DNA of 64,000 nucleotides, from the NCBI GenBank assembly GCA_008360975.2, contig CM039182.1:92091405-92155404 (forward strand). The letters are read 5' to 3'. Source of the DNA: Lichenostomus cassidix (Eukaryota > Chordata > Aves > Passeriformes > Meliphagidae). Both the position numbers and the translations under genes were made by a program. Shown piece by piece: positions 42,733 to 56,900 of the stretch. The first letter of the stretch is position 1. Each line of letters opens with the position of its first letter. The notes beneath the pieces are model-generated. The model saw only the letters and a list, made by a program, of their open reading frames with translations, did no database searches and was not told where the DNA came from.

Positions 42733-45700
42733 TGATCCAGGTGTACAGACCCAGCCCTGGCAGCCCTTCGCTCAGCTAACCACCACCACCTGGCAGCTCA
42801 GCCCAGCAGCCTACCAGACACAGACACCTCATCTGGAGATGCATCTGCTGATACATCTGCAAATGGTGGACATCCCTGAAGGAAAAACAAATGCTGGATG
42901 CCAGTAGGGCAGATCACTGGGGTACTCAAGTAGCCCACTAACAAGCCCACACAAGGGTTTATGTGTTCGTTTAACCCCTATATTAGAAAAATCAGCACCA
43001 TTTGGGGTGATTAACCTTAAATAAATAAAAAGTCACTGCTTCCTACAATGGATGAAAAACAGAAGTGCTATGTGAACTTGTACTCAACCTTTCAGAAGGA
43101 CCAGAACAAAATCCAGCTCTCCTGACACTGTGCTAGCATCCATCCATTCTTTAACACCTGTAACCTCTCATCTTCATTAATCAGGGACCTGCTCAAAGTA
43201 CCTATAGCATGAGCTCCAAATTTCAGTTTAAGAGTTAACTTGCACAAAGAAGCCAACACTTGTTCTGTCAGTCCTTGCTCACTTCTTGGGAAAAAGGAAG
43301 CAACTCAGACATGTTGCGTAACTCCTCATCGGCACCGTCAAAGAGCTTGAACAGTAATTGGAAAACTAATATCACTGCTTCAAATAGGTGCAAAAATACA
43401 CAGTGCAAAGCCCATTAGGAGGATAGATGAGGAGACAGACGTTCAACTCCTCTCACTGTCAGGGCTTCTTCAGAATAATTTAATGCAGGATCCAAAGAAA
43501 ATGTCCTCCCACATGTATTGATGCTAATTCACAGAACTGAAAAGCAAACTCAAGAATGCTGAAGCAAAGAAATGAGTTCACTGTAAAATCAGCTTCCAGT
43601 TTGGGCAAGTTAACTTGCTAGCATGCTTCATTCATATGCCCTAACATACACAAAGCACATCATTTTGGTCAAGCTGGCTGTAATTCTGGCATCCTGATAT
43701 CCACAGATACATAGGTGGTTTCCAAACAGCTCTTTCAGCTTCCATTTAGCTATTGCGTCAGCCAAGACAAGTACATTTGTACTTAAGACAGTTTCATAAA
43801 AGGTTAATGATGCTTTTTTAAAAAAATAAACCATAAACAGAAACAAAAAGTATGCTTGAATATGCTCAAGCAAAGTTTGTTTTGCTTGCAAATTAAAAAG
43901 CAGAGGTCACCTGCGTGGTCAACTTCACAGCACAATGGAAGAAGACATTGTGCCTGCTTGGAGTAAAAGAGGAAAAAGCCTCTAGCTAATACAAAGAAAA
44001 GTATAGATCAGCTATTCAACTGATTAAATAGAAAGGGAAAAAACAGGAAAGCATATGACCTGACAGTTCTCTAACTTTTAAAGTCACCAGCAGTTAAATA
44101 GAGGAAAACAAAATAAACATGTTTTTCAGATTGGGTGTTGTCTCCATCTGTCCCCTCCCCATATATGCATACAGGTATACAGTGGAGGGAGAAAATTCAC
44201 AAGAAGGATACACAGAATTATTTTCACAGGACCTTGTTGGTACTAAAAGAACAGAAGATTTTGTCAAGAATTTCTGACAATTTTCTTCACATTACTGCAA
44301 AACCAAATATATTTGTCATGTACAGTTAGCAACCCCTTGCAGATTGCTAAAATAAAAATGCAGTAAATGTTCTTTCAGTGAAAGATAACATGTTTGGCTG
44401 CATAAAATCTTAAACAGTATGTAATAAAGTATGTTAGGTTAGTCACAGCATTTAACACTGCTGTAACTATATTTATGTTTGCTTTCCAATGAGAACAGCA
44501 TGACAACATGGAGCATCTGTCCCAGAACTGTACACAGTAATGAAGTTTTAAAAGAATCTTCTCTTTCAAGGTGCTAAATAAACAAGACACCTGAAAAAAA
44601 AATTTAGTCTCATCTTCAGAAAAATAAATTACAACCTAAAATTAGCCATTTCAAATGACAACATTCACCAGGGTCTCTTTTTTACATTCACAGAGCACCG
44701 CATACGATTTTAATAAAAACAGCAAAGGTGGCCACAGAGTCATTGTTTGGAGTCTGCACATTTGGGTTGCACTCCAGCCCTCACCAGTGCACTTCTTTGA
44801 GATCCCAAACTTATTAGTGGGTCCTTGCCTGCTCCTGCTCAGACCTGGTCCCAGCGAGGGGTTCCTGCAGCTCCCTGGCCCTCTCCCAGGACTCCATACC
44901 CCGAGTCCTCTCCCTCCTGAAAGGTTACGGCCATGCCAAGTGAGTAGCTACACAGCCTTCTCCAATCAATAATGAATCTTATCAGTAGAAAAACAAGGAG
45001 AGGAGTATGGGTTTGAAACAACAAATACATACCCCAATAATCCCCATTTACCTAAGTGACTCTCAAACTCCTGTGATGGAGACCAGGGAGAAACCCTACC
45101 TTCTTCATACTCTCTCAACAGCTTTTCCAAAACAAGGGCACAAACTCTGTCAGAAAGGATTTTTTTAACTGTTCATAACCCTTTGGCTCACTGATCCACA
45201 TAACTGATCCACAGCCAGACAAAACATGTTTTGTAACTCGGCTGGAGCTCTGAGCAGACTTTTAACAGCTAAAAGCTCAGGAATTGTCTATTAACCACCC
45301 TGGAGAGGCCTCCAGAAAGTATTTTATTTCAAGCTATTGTTTTGCTACCAGCTTTTCCAAACAGCCTATTGTAAATACAGCACAATCAAAGCGTAACACC
45401 TCAATAGGTAACTGAATGGCACAATACAAGGTAAGCAAACCCCCTTGCCGAAAGAATAGGGCACTTTCTTCCTTAATTACAGAGCAGTTGTCCATCAAAA
45501 CATGCATTTAAAGACCCAACTCCACAGTCGACAATCATCAGAGAGCAGTCTTGTGTAAATACACCAGAAATACACAAATACCCTACCCACTGTTGCCCTG
45601 AACAACTGTAGATACATAATATGAATGGTAATACACCTGATGAAGAGCAAAGATGGAAAACTGCACAGTTTTCATGGTTGGTTAATGAGATAAGCCACAG

Positions 45701-46347
45701 CCAAAGGCAACAGCCTCTACCAAACAGAGTAAGACTGCATTTTCAGCTTATTTTAACTATCTAGATTTTTTTTCCTGAGAGAGATAAACAACATACTTTC
45801 TGTGTTACCTAGGATGCCAAGCATACATGAAACAAACATGGCAGATAATTCTATTACTATTCATTCCTGTAAAGGAGTTAGACATTCAGTAGTGAACATC
45901 CACCCAGGTAAATGAAATAGTTAAGGAAGGAGTTCAGGAATTAATTCTACTCTGCTCTCTAGGCAGCTGTCAGACTGCAATGATGAGCAATTTATCTTCC
46001 ATCTACAACACTGTCAGCAGACAAGCAGAGTCACTGGGGAAGCCAGCTGCAGTCCACCCTCTTCACAATACAAAATCTGTACCTCTGAGAAAGGAAACAC
46101 CAGGGAACTTAGTCATTTGCCCAGCTGCCCCATGAACTGTGATATACTTGCATTTCTGTGCTTTTCCTTGTCTGGAGCCTGCTGCCTGAGCAAAGCAGAG
46201 GTGCCCCCTGAGGGAGCAGTTCCAAAGAAATCCCAACCATCCGCTATGTTCTTCCACCCTGGCTTGGAATCAGTTGTGCGAATCCACCCACCTTTGCATC
46301 TCGATGTTACCACAACCTGTGTTTAGAAGCTGAAATGCCCTACTTAC

Positions 46348-46460
46348 CTCTGGTCTTGAGGGTGCCACGAGAGGCAGTCACACGTGTGCAGCCAGAATAC
46401 TCGTCCCAGAGCACAGAATTCCCTCCCACACAGGAAGAAACAACTTCAGACCTGCAGGCG
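46348..46460 (-). other. Exon-like cassette, about 113 nt, non-coding if real
   Basis: On the minus strand GCCCGCCTGCAG could act as an acceptor, and CCAGAG/gtaagt (donor at 46342-46347) is an excellent donor. The interval is slightly richer in G+C and CpG than its surroundings. The frame that would join exon 26262-26312 has an in-frame TGA, leaving only about ten open codons before the donor, so it could only be untranslated sequence, an unrelated transcript or chance. Confidence 0.15.
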
Positions 46461-47154
46461 GGCAGCTTGAATCAATGGCTGCCGCTGCCAAATATGTGCA
46501 GGCACAAGTGTTTCACTTGGAAGAGCAGCCGAGAACCAGACTCCTCTCCCAGATCCACAGCTACTGTACTACAGGAAGTGCTGACACCTCCTTCCTTCCT
46601 ATCAGGGGTTTTGCAAAACACCTGCAATTTCATGAGGCTGAGCTTTCATCAGGTGAGCTTGCAGTGATGGCAAGGCGCTTTTATTTCACCTTAAATGCAA
46701 CGAGAAGTCAGAAACCACACAGACACAACTTGATGGCACAGATGCTGAACTGGTCTGATGGAGAGGCTGGACACCCCACACGACTGTAAGACAGCACTAG
46801 CGACCTAGCTGAGCAGTCAGGTGAAGTAACAGCAGCCTGCACATTTTGCAAGTCCTGGTAGGTGTGTGAGGAACAGAAGAGCATGCTGAGCCAGGCCAGG
46901 CCTTATCAGCTCATTGCACAATCCCATTACTTAAATGAGATCAAAACCATCAATAGTCTTATCTGTCTGTAACCAGTTCTTTGTCACCAATGACTCCAGA
47001 GGAGGTCAAACACACCAGCAAAATAAACCTTATGAACCACTTAGTCATCTTTTATGAGTAAATCCATGACACCAAACCAGAATCCATCCCCACAGATAGC
47101 TTAGGGTGCATGAACTCCATTTGATGGCCACAAAATCAGTTACCCAATTTACCT

Positions 47155-47192
47155 TTAGAAGCACTACTGACTACTGCTTAGAAGCACTACTG
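47155..47192. repeat. 15-base direct duplication
   Basis: TTAGAAGCACTACTG occurs at 47155-47169 and 47178-47192 (period 23), a local slippage-type duplication. Confidence 0.85.
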
Positions 47193-50110
47193 CTTTTCAG
47201 CCATGACTCACTGCCCGAAACATAAAAGAAATTGCTTTGTACCCTCAGGAACAACAAAACACTTCTAGCTGGCGGCCATGAGTCAAACATTTGAAGTTTT
47301 GTCTGATTTGAGGCATCTACTAAAACTGAAAACTTCAGGAATGGGCTTGTTTCAAAGTTGTTTGCCTTGGGTCATGTAAGTATTAACTTCCCAATTTTCA
47401 GCAGCAACAATTATATTCGCTAAGCAAAGGTATTAAATAATGTGCCTCTACGAACTATCAAATGTTACATCAGAATAGTTCATCTCTGCTTTTTGCCACT
47501 GTGTATTACACACTGTCAAAACCTTGAGAACATTCTGAAAAATTCACCTCTCAACACAGCAGCAATAAAATCTCCTTCCTACAAAGACAAGTATTCCAGA
47601 CAGCACCATCTCTCCATCTGGATGTGCTTCTGGTGTTCTTACATCAAATACACATTTCAACATTTTCATGCATTCATTTTTGCTGAACTGTCATGATTTC
47701 TCTCTCAGTTTCATGGGGAAGCTTTTAAACAGCAATTGAGATTTGTGATGACAAATGTGATCAGGGGTATCACTAAAAAAAACCACAAACAAACAAAAAG
47801 ATAGAAACCAAACCACCAAAAACCCCAAAGCAGTCATTTTCTATTTGACATGGTTTTTGCCTTTGATTAGACTCTTTATCTAATATTAGAGGTACTGCTG
47901 TCCTCTTTTTGTGCTCAATTCTTACTGATTCTTAGGAAAAAAAATTAATAAAAAGTGTCACGCTTTCTTGAATAAGACACATTACACCGAAAACTTATTA
48001 ATCATTGTAGGCATTTGCACTTAAAAGTAATTCTGTGTTGATTCCAAATAATTTCTCTCTCCACAGATCTACAATTAACAAATGGGTATTAATTGATAAG
48101 AACCAGCCTGTGATTTTACACAAACCTTATCCTTCTGAGTCCAAAAGGGCTCTTGCCCACTCTGGGAAACCACTTTTAATAATGGAAATGTCACACTGAT
48201 GAAGCATGAGACCTTGCTGACTTCTGAGTTTTCAGATACCATTATTGATACCAGTGCTTCCCTTCCTTGCCATGCTCCAGAGAAGTGGTTTTGGTTGCCA
48301 GCACAGTCTTACAGGTGGAGGAGCTGAGCCTCTTTCCCTATGGGGCTGAGCAGCAAGCAGCACAACAAGAAAGCCAACAGCAGGACTGAAGAAAAAATAG
48401 CTGCACATACTGTGAGATGGAACGAAGACAGAAAAAAGGGAAGAGCACAAATTAACCCAAGTGACATTGAAGAAAGAGCTGCCAACCAAACAATGCAAAC
48501 ACTAATTCAAATTTGCTCTGTAACTCATGGAAAGTGGTTGTGGATTATAAGCCAAAACCATCTTTCAGATAGAGACCTGTCACCAGCTCTTTTATGGTAC
48601 TCAGACTCTGCTCACAAAGCAGTTCTAGCTGTGTGTAGCCAAGTAGCAGCATTTCCCATTTCTAGATTTACATACTCATGCATTCCAATTCTTATCTTCG
48701 GTCAGAGAGCCCCTCTGGCCTTCCTGCAGCATACCTGTAGCCACCAGGAACCTGGCTTATCAAGGATTTTTTTTCAGTCGTGAACACATTTAATTTAAGA
48801 AAAACATTTAGCTCAATCAGTGTTGAAAAAATCTGCGCATGTGGAAAAGCAACAGCTGCAGGTATGAAGCTGAACAAAACCAGCCTCTTCAAAAAACTCC
48901 CTATCTCACGCTAAACAGACATGGCAGACATAACTGACTCTGTGAAAACAAACCATTATTTTTGTGAATGATCCACCTGCAATAGCTTAACCAGATTCAG
49001 TAACTGTTTAGCCAGAAATCTAGTCAGCTTTCTGCAATTCCTTTCCCGGAGACAATTACTCAGGAGCATGCACACTCGTGCACACAAAGTCACTCTCAAA
49101 TGCTGTCCCTCCAAAGCAGGGCACACGCCTTCCTTAATTGTATCCTCCACACAAACCACACCTCATTCTCCCTCTCGGGCTCCCATCAGTGACTTCACTT
49201 AATTAGCCTTGTTTACCAAGATGTAAATTCAAGCGTGTATCAGACCAGGCTACATGAGCTTCCTCAACTGCTGGCAGAGGTAGCGAGTCAGTGTACAAAG
49301 GTCCTGTGTAACAACCTGTTCTGTCTCAGAGCACACGGAGAACAAAGCTGCAACCCACTTCAAGGATACTCCAAATGCAGATATCCAAAATATACTCCTT
49401 TTTGTCATTTTGATGGAATTAAAATGTACGTTTATGTCTTCTGGACATATAGATATGAATTCAGTGCTTTGATTTCCAGCAAAGAGGATGAAAAAGATAC
49501 ACTGTGAGATGCCCTTTATGCTGTCTTGTAAGTATGAAACAGCAAAACGTAAGAAGCTTCATATTTTCATAACTAGGTTTAAAACAAGCACTTAGCTCAT
49601 ATTGCAGAACAAACATGAAGTTAGCTCTTGTACAAAGCTTCACCTTTCACTGTTTGTACTCTATTCTCCCCTTCCTAGTCTTGGAGCTTGCCAGAAAAAA
49701 AGCACCACTATGAATCTTTTCACCTACTCCAAGCAAGGAAACCTCTGATGGCTGCACGTGCCCTGGCACAACTCTCTGCTTTGCAGAAAATAAGGTACAC
49801 TCAAGAAGACAAATGAAGCCTTTCCAGAGGCTTTCATGTGGGACATGTCTTTTTCCACAGAGCACCACCTCTCTCAGCAGGAAGGGTGCCCAAGCAGCTG
49901 AGTGCTTCTCTGCACGACGGATGCAGGACCTGACAAGGAGCTGCTGATGCTGTATAAAAGCATTCGGAAGCTGAACTCTCCTCACACTCGCCTGCAACCC
50001 AGCAGATTTACCTTGAAGCTGCTGCTTGCTGTCAGCAGCACTAGTGTGACTTTTTTCTTTTAAAAGAGAATTTCACACCTGGCTCCACAAGATGGTAGTT
50101 TGGATAGTGC

Positions 50111-50345
50111 CTTCACAAAAAGTAGGACCTACTGTCAATGTGCTAAGGCTGTTAGTCAGCTTATAATGAACCAGGCAGCATGGTGCTGAACGCCTTAGCC
50201 ATTCGCCTTCTGAAGATGTACCTTGGTCACACCATCACAAAAAGCAGCACCTGTTATCGATGTTAACAACCCTAACTACTTTGTAGCGAAAACAGCACTA
50301 TTTTGCAGGGCATCTTAGCCACCTTGTGAATGCTGTCCAGGTGTG
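50111..50345. repeat. Diverged tandem dimer, period about 121 bp
   Basis: CTTCACAAAAAG (50111) recurs as CATCACAAAAAG (50233), and CGCCTTAGCC (50191) recurs as CATCTTAGCC (50311): offsets of 122 and 120. Intervening phrases also correspond (for example GGCAGCATGGTGCTGAA against ACAGCACTATTTTGCAGG). The two units are strongly diverged, so the duplication is old. I do not recognise the family, and the ends are approximate. Confidence 0.55.
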
Positions 50346-51945
50346 CCAGTGCTCAGAAGGAGATGAAATGCAGCAGCATTCACTTAACCTGAGCTCTGGC
50401 AAACAGCTTAAGCAGTTATTCCCTCCCACAGATCACACTTGCAGAGGAGTTGTGCTGGCAGGTTGGGAAGTGAGCGGCTGAAGGAGAAAGAGAGGGAAGG
50501 CTGAGCCATAGAACTTGTTGGCTGGGGCTTGTAGACAGAATTGCAAGCTGGACGATGGCATGGGTGCTGAAGCACAGTGCTTCTTCTTTGAAGCACTTCT
50601 CACTGCACACACAAGTATGCAGGCTTCTGTCTCCACAAAGAAATTCCCACAGCAGGAACATACTATGAACAGATATGGCATTTCATTCCGTAACACATGC
50701 GTGCAAATGTTTTTAACAAAGGTATCCATCATCATAAGAAAGAAAGTGGAAATGTCAACATCTGAGAGAAAAGTAAGGTAAGAGAACAATCCAATATATA
50801 CAAATATAATGAAAAAAATATTAATTCTACAGCTAGGCTATAGGTCTTAAAGAAAGAAAGTACAAATAATTTGCTTTTATACTTATAGAATAAAAACACT
50901 TGGATAGCTACAGTTCATTTAAGCAAGTTTCCAAAATAAATATAAGGTAGAAAATGTGTGACATACAAGGCACAGAACATCATGACCTCTCCTCTATGTC
51001 CTCTTTTTGCACTAGTCCTATCCTATTTAACATCCTCTCTGTATCATACACACCTTGCAAAGAAACCCAAAAATCTACCATCCCTCATCTTTGAGAATGC
51101 CTCTATGTAAACAAATTTTTTTGTATTGAATTCTTTAGTGTACCAGGCATAGAGGTGTAAAACACCCAGAATCAATCACAATTTTTTTAAATGCACAGTT
51201 TAAGTTTGACTAGATCAGACCACACCGCTAACAACTATGTCCGCAGTGTATACTTCAAATGACAAAGGGAGAAAAATCATCTTTGCTTTGACAAGGTGCA
51301 CAGATTTGCCACTTGAGATATTCAATGGGGTAAAGGGCAAGAGGGTTCTGGTGCCCAAGAACTGTCCCTTCAACTCAATATGCTTGGTCACAATTCAGCC
51401 TCTTCAGGTGCCTTGAGTCTGATAAGCTGAAAAGACCCCAGATACACATCCTTGCTTCTACCCACTCTAAATTTAACACCTCGGTGAAGCTGCTATTCCC
51501 TCCTTCCCCCTTCCCCACGATAAAGGCAGCACCAAAAAGGAACACACAAAAACCAACCAATCTGGCCCATGAAACATGAGCTACATTCACAAGACAAAAA
51601 TAGAAAGCTTTCATCTTTCATTATCAGACATTCTACCGCACAGCACAGGAAGCTAAAGCTTGAGGCAACAGTAGGTTTCAAATACTCCTCAAAATGTGAG
51701 CGAGGCTTTCCTTTTCTGCTCTGTGAAAGGCTAAAAGAAGTTGGCTTGGCAATGACAAAAAGCATCAGAGTCCAATAAGCCTCTCCAACAGCAATCCAAG
51801 CAGGCAGTTGTTTAAGCAATAGCATTGTCCTCACTTATAAATTCTCCTGTTCAGAAGGAGTTGCCTCCTCACTTCTTCTGATTTTAAAACTCTGCATTCT
51901 AAAATCTTGAAACAATTTTAGATCTTGAAAAGTTTAAGATTTTTA

Positions 51946-52014
51946 ATTTTTTTTTTTTTTAAGTTTTTAAGATTTAGTCCTAGCCCACAGATGAATTCAG
52001 GGAAAAAAAAAAAA
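51946..52014. repeat. Poly-T and poly-A runs
   Basis: A T run ends at about 51960 and an A run lies at about 52003-52014, with an AT-rich spacer; together they could pair as a weak hairpin. Confidence 0.7.
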
Positions 52015-52640
52015 AGGAATAGAAAAACGCAATGGCTAAGCAGTTGACACTACACGAACTTCAAAAATTTTACATGCTTACAGCCCTCCAGCCTCCCTCT
52101 GTTAACAGCAGCCTGAATTTAAAGGGGTTTGTATCTGCTCTCTAGGCTTTGGGAAGGGCAGATGGAAGGCAAGGAAGGACCTGAGGAAAGGAGAAACACT
52201 GTACTGCTCCTCTGTCAGGGTGTCTCAGGTTCTTCCAGAAGTCCCCTCAGCCTCCATCTTTACAGTCTCAACAACAGATTATGTAGCCATCTGCTGAGCT
52301 TCAGTTTCTTAAAATGTTTTTATTTTAAGAGAACTTGTCACCACGCAAAGTCACAACTCTTACTCAAATACACTTTTTTGTGGTGGCTTGATCTTTTTAT
52401 CTTATCTATTCTTACCCACTCTGAAATTCCCCAGGGAAACCAAAAATGAACTGGTTTCACTCACCTCACTAGCTGGGAAAATGCTGTTTATGAATCTGAA
52501 TGGACTTTAACACCGTGAACTAGAACCTCCACAAGTAATTTAAATTTGTCTGAGTGAATCAGTCTGGCTCTCTCCATCATTCACATCTAATCCAGTCGTA
52601 GCCTTACTACACACATTCAGAGAACATCTTTTGGGGTTTA

Positions 52641-52676
52641 TCATTACCCAGACATTACATTTCATTACCCAGACAT
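52641..52676. repeat. 15-base direct duplication
   Basis: TCATTACCCAGACAT occurs at 52641-52655 and 52662-52676 (period 21). Confidence 0.85.
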
Positions 52677-53912
52677 GTGGCTTTGCCTCTTTGGTCCTTG
52701 AGAAATCCTGAGATATAATTAATATCCTGAGCAGATAAATTGCTGCCTGTTTTGGTTTTTTTTACTGAAGGAGTTCAGCACAGCAGCAGCACAAGCACAA
52801 CTTCCCTTCTGGGCAAAAGGACAAAGTGCCTGGCAGTGTCACCTGTTGGATGGTACATCACTGAACGATGGACTGAGCACTGGGAAGAGGAATTATTCCC
52901 ACTCCTGCCTAGCATAAACAAGCACCCAGAGCCATGTAGAGGAGGAGCAGGAGAAATGCTCCATTAGGGTGAAAAAAAAGAAATCAAGATGCTGTTTTAT
53001 GTTTTCCATGGCATTGCTATGCTTACTTTGAACAATGAAATGAAAATTTCACTCAGGCATCCCACAGCACTTGTGCAGAGCAGGCAACATCAAGATGCCC
53101 TACAGCTGACTTTCAATAGCCTCAAAATGGAATTAACTTTCTTATTTTACAGCCTGGGAAATCCAAGATGCCTGTAAGGCAAAGAACATGAAAACAGCAG
53201 CAAAATTCAAAGAGCTTAATTTGCTCAAAACTAGAGAAACCTCAGTAATCATCATCTGTGGGTTCGTAAAGAACTGACAAATGAAATTGCAGGACTAGGT
53301 GCAAGGGCTTTAATAAAACTATTAAGTATCGAGTGGTATATGATCTGAAAATATTTAATAAACACTGTAACTAGATTTGAAAAAATACAAGGCAGATGAA
53401 GTGGCAAGCAAAGCCAAGCCATCCAGGAAAGTACTGCTCACAAAAATCACCTCGGTAGAAACACAGGGCATTGGAACACATTGTAAAGAGAAGCATCATT
53501 AGAGTCTAAAGGAAAGCCAAATAAGACACAACATCAGCTTGCCAACACCAGTGAGAAAAATCGCATCAGACTAACATGACTGTATTTTTCAGTATTGTAG
53601 CTCCTTTTCTAGATAAGAGAAGTATTAACTTCTGGTGAAAAAAAATGCTAGCTTTAACCCAGCTGAGTACCCATAAACTTGCACCAGTGCTGCTGAGGAT
53701 GCTGGAGGTAGAAATGAATAATTTTAATGTGGGTAGGCAACTTGCTATGAGAGACAAAATGAGGATTACATAGAGACCAGACTATTACACTAGTCAATAT
53801 TTCATCTGAGACAGTGATACAAAAAATCCCCAGCACTGAGTCTAAAGGTTGAGGGGAGAGGCAATTCCTCGTGTTCCAGAAAGAGCTCAGTATATCTGCA
53901 TTCTGAGGGGAT

Positions 53913-53977
53913 GATTCAGTAAATCTTGATTTTTTCAATTTTTTTCAAGATTTACTGATTCAGTAAATCTTGAAAAA
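53913..53977. repeat. Three-armed palindrome
   Basis: An 18-base arm TTTTTCAAGATTTACTGA (53941-53958) is followed by one T and its exact reverse complement (53960-53977). A third copy of the right arm's core, GATTCAGTAAATCTTGA, stands upstream at 53913-53929 and repeats directly at 53957-53973. Any two opposed arms can pair. Confidence 0.9.
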
Positions 53978-56900
53978 TACAGGACCAACATAAATTTTCA
54001 ATTATTTTAACTGGAACTAGAACCAAGTATGGTTAAACTACCGACAACATGTGTCAGAAATTGAAGCCTTCCTTTCCACTGGGAAAGAAAGACATTGCAT
54101 GAGTACAGTAGAGGCAAGAACCTTGAGGACAGTTTGGTTAACACTTGACCACTATATTATGATGTGATATGCCTGTAACAGCAGGAAGTGGAGTCAATGA
54201 ACTAGTCCTCTCTTGCAAGGGTTTCTTTCATTCATCAATATTATAAGAGATTTTGATGCAGGTGCCTCTTTCCTCTTCCACAAGAGCTTATTTAAACAGG
54301 TGGTCCTACAGTAAGACTTGTCAGAAGATTTTAAGACTGCACTAACTTCAGTTAAATATGTCTACAATGTGACCATACCAGAAGAGCTTCATTTTTGGGG
54401 AGGGGAAGGAGAGTTGCTTTGTTTGTTTGTTTTACATTATGCTTCCTTGCTCTGATCAAGTCTCAAAGGCATCGAGAATCTCTGCAGGAACAAGTTCTGT
54501 GACTGGGTTTGGGGCAGCAACATCCAGCATGCCTTCTCCTCAAACTGGCAGAGGATAGCAGGTATGCAGTGCTGGTCTAGTTGATACATTACACAGCTGA
54601 AATGCAACAGTGACCTCACTGAGAAAAAGAGACGTCTAACAGGAATTAGAAAGAGTGAATTTTAATAATGGCACTGTAAGGTCTGGACTTTCATGTAAGA
54701 CATACCCTACACATCTAAATTCTACTTAAATGCCCAGATTTCTTACTCCCCACAGACTAGCCTTTCCTACTACTACTTGTCTGTCTTTGGTGAAAGTCTT
54801 GGTGGAATTTTTATTAAATTATTGTGCAGTCCTACTAGACACTTGGGACTCTGAAGGTCTGTTGGTGTAGCTAGACCCAGCTCTATGCAGGTAGATCCAG
54901 CAGTGCATTCAGATCTCACAGACTACCTCCTAGATCTACAGAATTCATGTCAGACAGACATATAAAGCAAAATACTATATCCCAATTCAGTTACGGAAGA
55001 ACGTTCCCTCTAATGAATCTCATTAGGAAGTTGGAGAATGGTAGATGTAATGATAGGAAAAAGATTTAACACAAGTCTTGAAAAAATGGCTAGCAAAAAA
55101 CACCCACCCACAAGCAAGGATCCAGAACAGCATGGAATGTATGTAAGGTGGACAGAAATAGCTGCCAAGTATCATGTGAGCAGTAATAGCATATAATCAA
55201 CAACAGCAAAATCCCAAGAACAGTTGCTCAACTTATAAAAAAAAGAATCAAAATATCCTTAAAATGAGTCAGTAAATCTGATCTTATTTATTCCAGTCAA
55301 TTTCAGTAACAGGAAAAATAACATTCCCAAACTGGAAGTTATTGTTTACTTTATATAAGCCCAGAAATCAACATTGAAATATTGTGCAATTTAAAACAAA
55401 TATTTTTAATTTATTTATTCATTACCAGTATTTAAAACAAAAACCCACTACACTTCTAGATTTCCCTGTTGTAGAAAAAAACTGCTGCCAGAAAAGTGTA
55501 ATATAATGAAATTAACACCTACAAATCCATGATAGTTAATGTCCCCTAAAAATATTTCACATTCACTAACAGAGGAAGTAAAATGGCAAGATGGTAAAGA
55601 AGCAGACAATTGTATTCATCTAGTAAGTGGAAGCAAATTCCTATTTTTTATCAGTCCACCTCTTACTAGTTCTGCTACAGAAAGATTACCCTGCAGTCTC
55701 AAACAGCACACAACTGCCAGATATAAATGCTTCAGCATGCATAGAAATACTACAAATTTAGACATAAAGACACATACTGCAATTCCCTACTATGTGCTGC
55801 AATAATTGTAAACTAGAGTTTAAACCATTTTTGGCTGCATTTTGGATCTCACAGAGAAATCTGTCCTTTCCATAGTCTATGACTTGCAGCACACCCCAAA
55901 AACCAAGAGGACAAAGGAAACTTGCTTACCATCCCCTGAATTACTATACACAAACCACTCTGTCAAGAGGCTTACAGTCTTTGGCATTCCCTTACTTACT
56001 CCCATGTTCTTCATCTGAATGACTAGGGAACAAGCTACAAAAGGGCTGTATTGTCTAACAGATCAGAGCCTGATGGAGACATACGAAACCACAATTTACT
56101 CAGGACCTTGCCGGTAAAGCCAAACAAGTCCCTATACTTCAGAGTATCCTGATAATCCTTCCTTACTTTGTCTATTTTATAGCTTTGGAAAAGGACAATG
56201 CCTTGGGCAAAGTGTAGCTGTGCCTAGATGGCAACTGCAGCATACAGAAAAACATGAACTAGCTGATAAAGCAGCCCAGCTACACCATTATGAAGCTACT
56301 GTTCACTGCTGTCACCTCCTCCTTTCTGTACTATACAGTTTCCAGTATCCAAGATAGCGTGGTTTAGGCTTGCCCAAGAATCCCAAGCCAATTACATTTA
56401 ACACTGTAGAAAATTGCTGTTGGATTTCTAGATCCCCATTATAATGGAAATCAACAGAAGGACAGATCACACTGAAAACTCGTGGTTTTGTCAGACCAGG
56501 ACAGAACACAGCTTAGTCAAATGTCCTGCTCACTCCTATCTACCCAGGAAATGCTCAGGCAGTGTACATGTGCTCTTCTGATTCCACCCAGCAATTCCAT
56601 CAGCTGCCTCAGTTTACAACTCTTGCTCACCTGCTTTGAGGGACCAGTAGCAGGTCCTACTTGAGATCAAAGAACAACACAGCACAAACCCCTGGGGTGG
56701 TCTCCATTAAACCAGACACTACCCACAGACAAGGCTCTTTCAATGTGTCAGCTTTAACACAGTAAGAGATCAAACACAGTGGGAGGAACTGCTTTTACTG
56801 GTATGAAAGAAAGTTTAACAGGCAGTTTGGATGTGTTTTGTGTAATTTTTTTAAATTTCTTTTCCTTAATTCAACTTTAGATTTTTAAAGGCTGTCCAAA

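Noticed and set aside
44587..44602. Minus-strand poly-pyrimidine tract followed by CAG/gtgtct, resembling a recursive splice site
   Set aside because: The donor half (gtgtct) is poor; consensus recursive sites need a good donor.
44655..44972. Plus-strand GC-rich open frame with a proline-rich tail and a downstream GTGAGT
   Set aside because: No recognisable protein and no acceptor or upstream exon; treated as chance.
48340..48783. 147-codon plus-strand open frame
   Set aside because: No domain or repeat, and no neighbouring exon evidence; likely chance.
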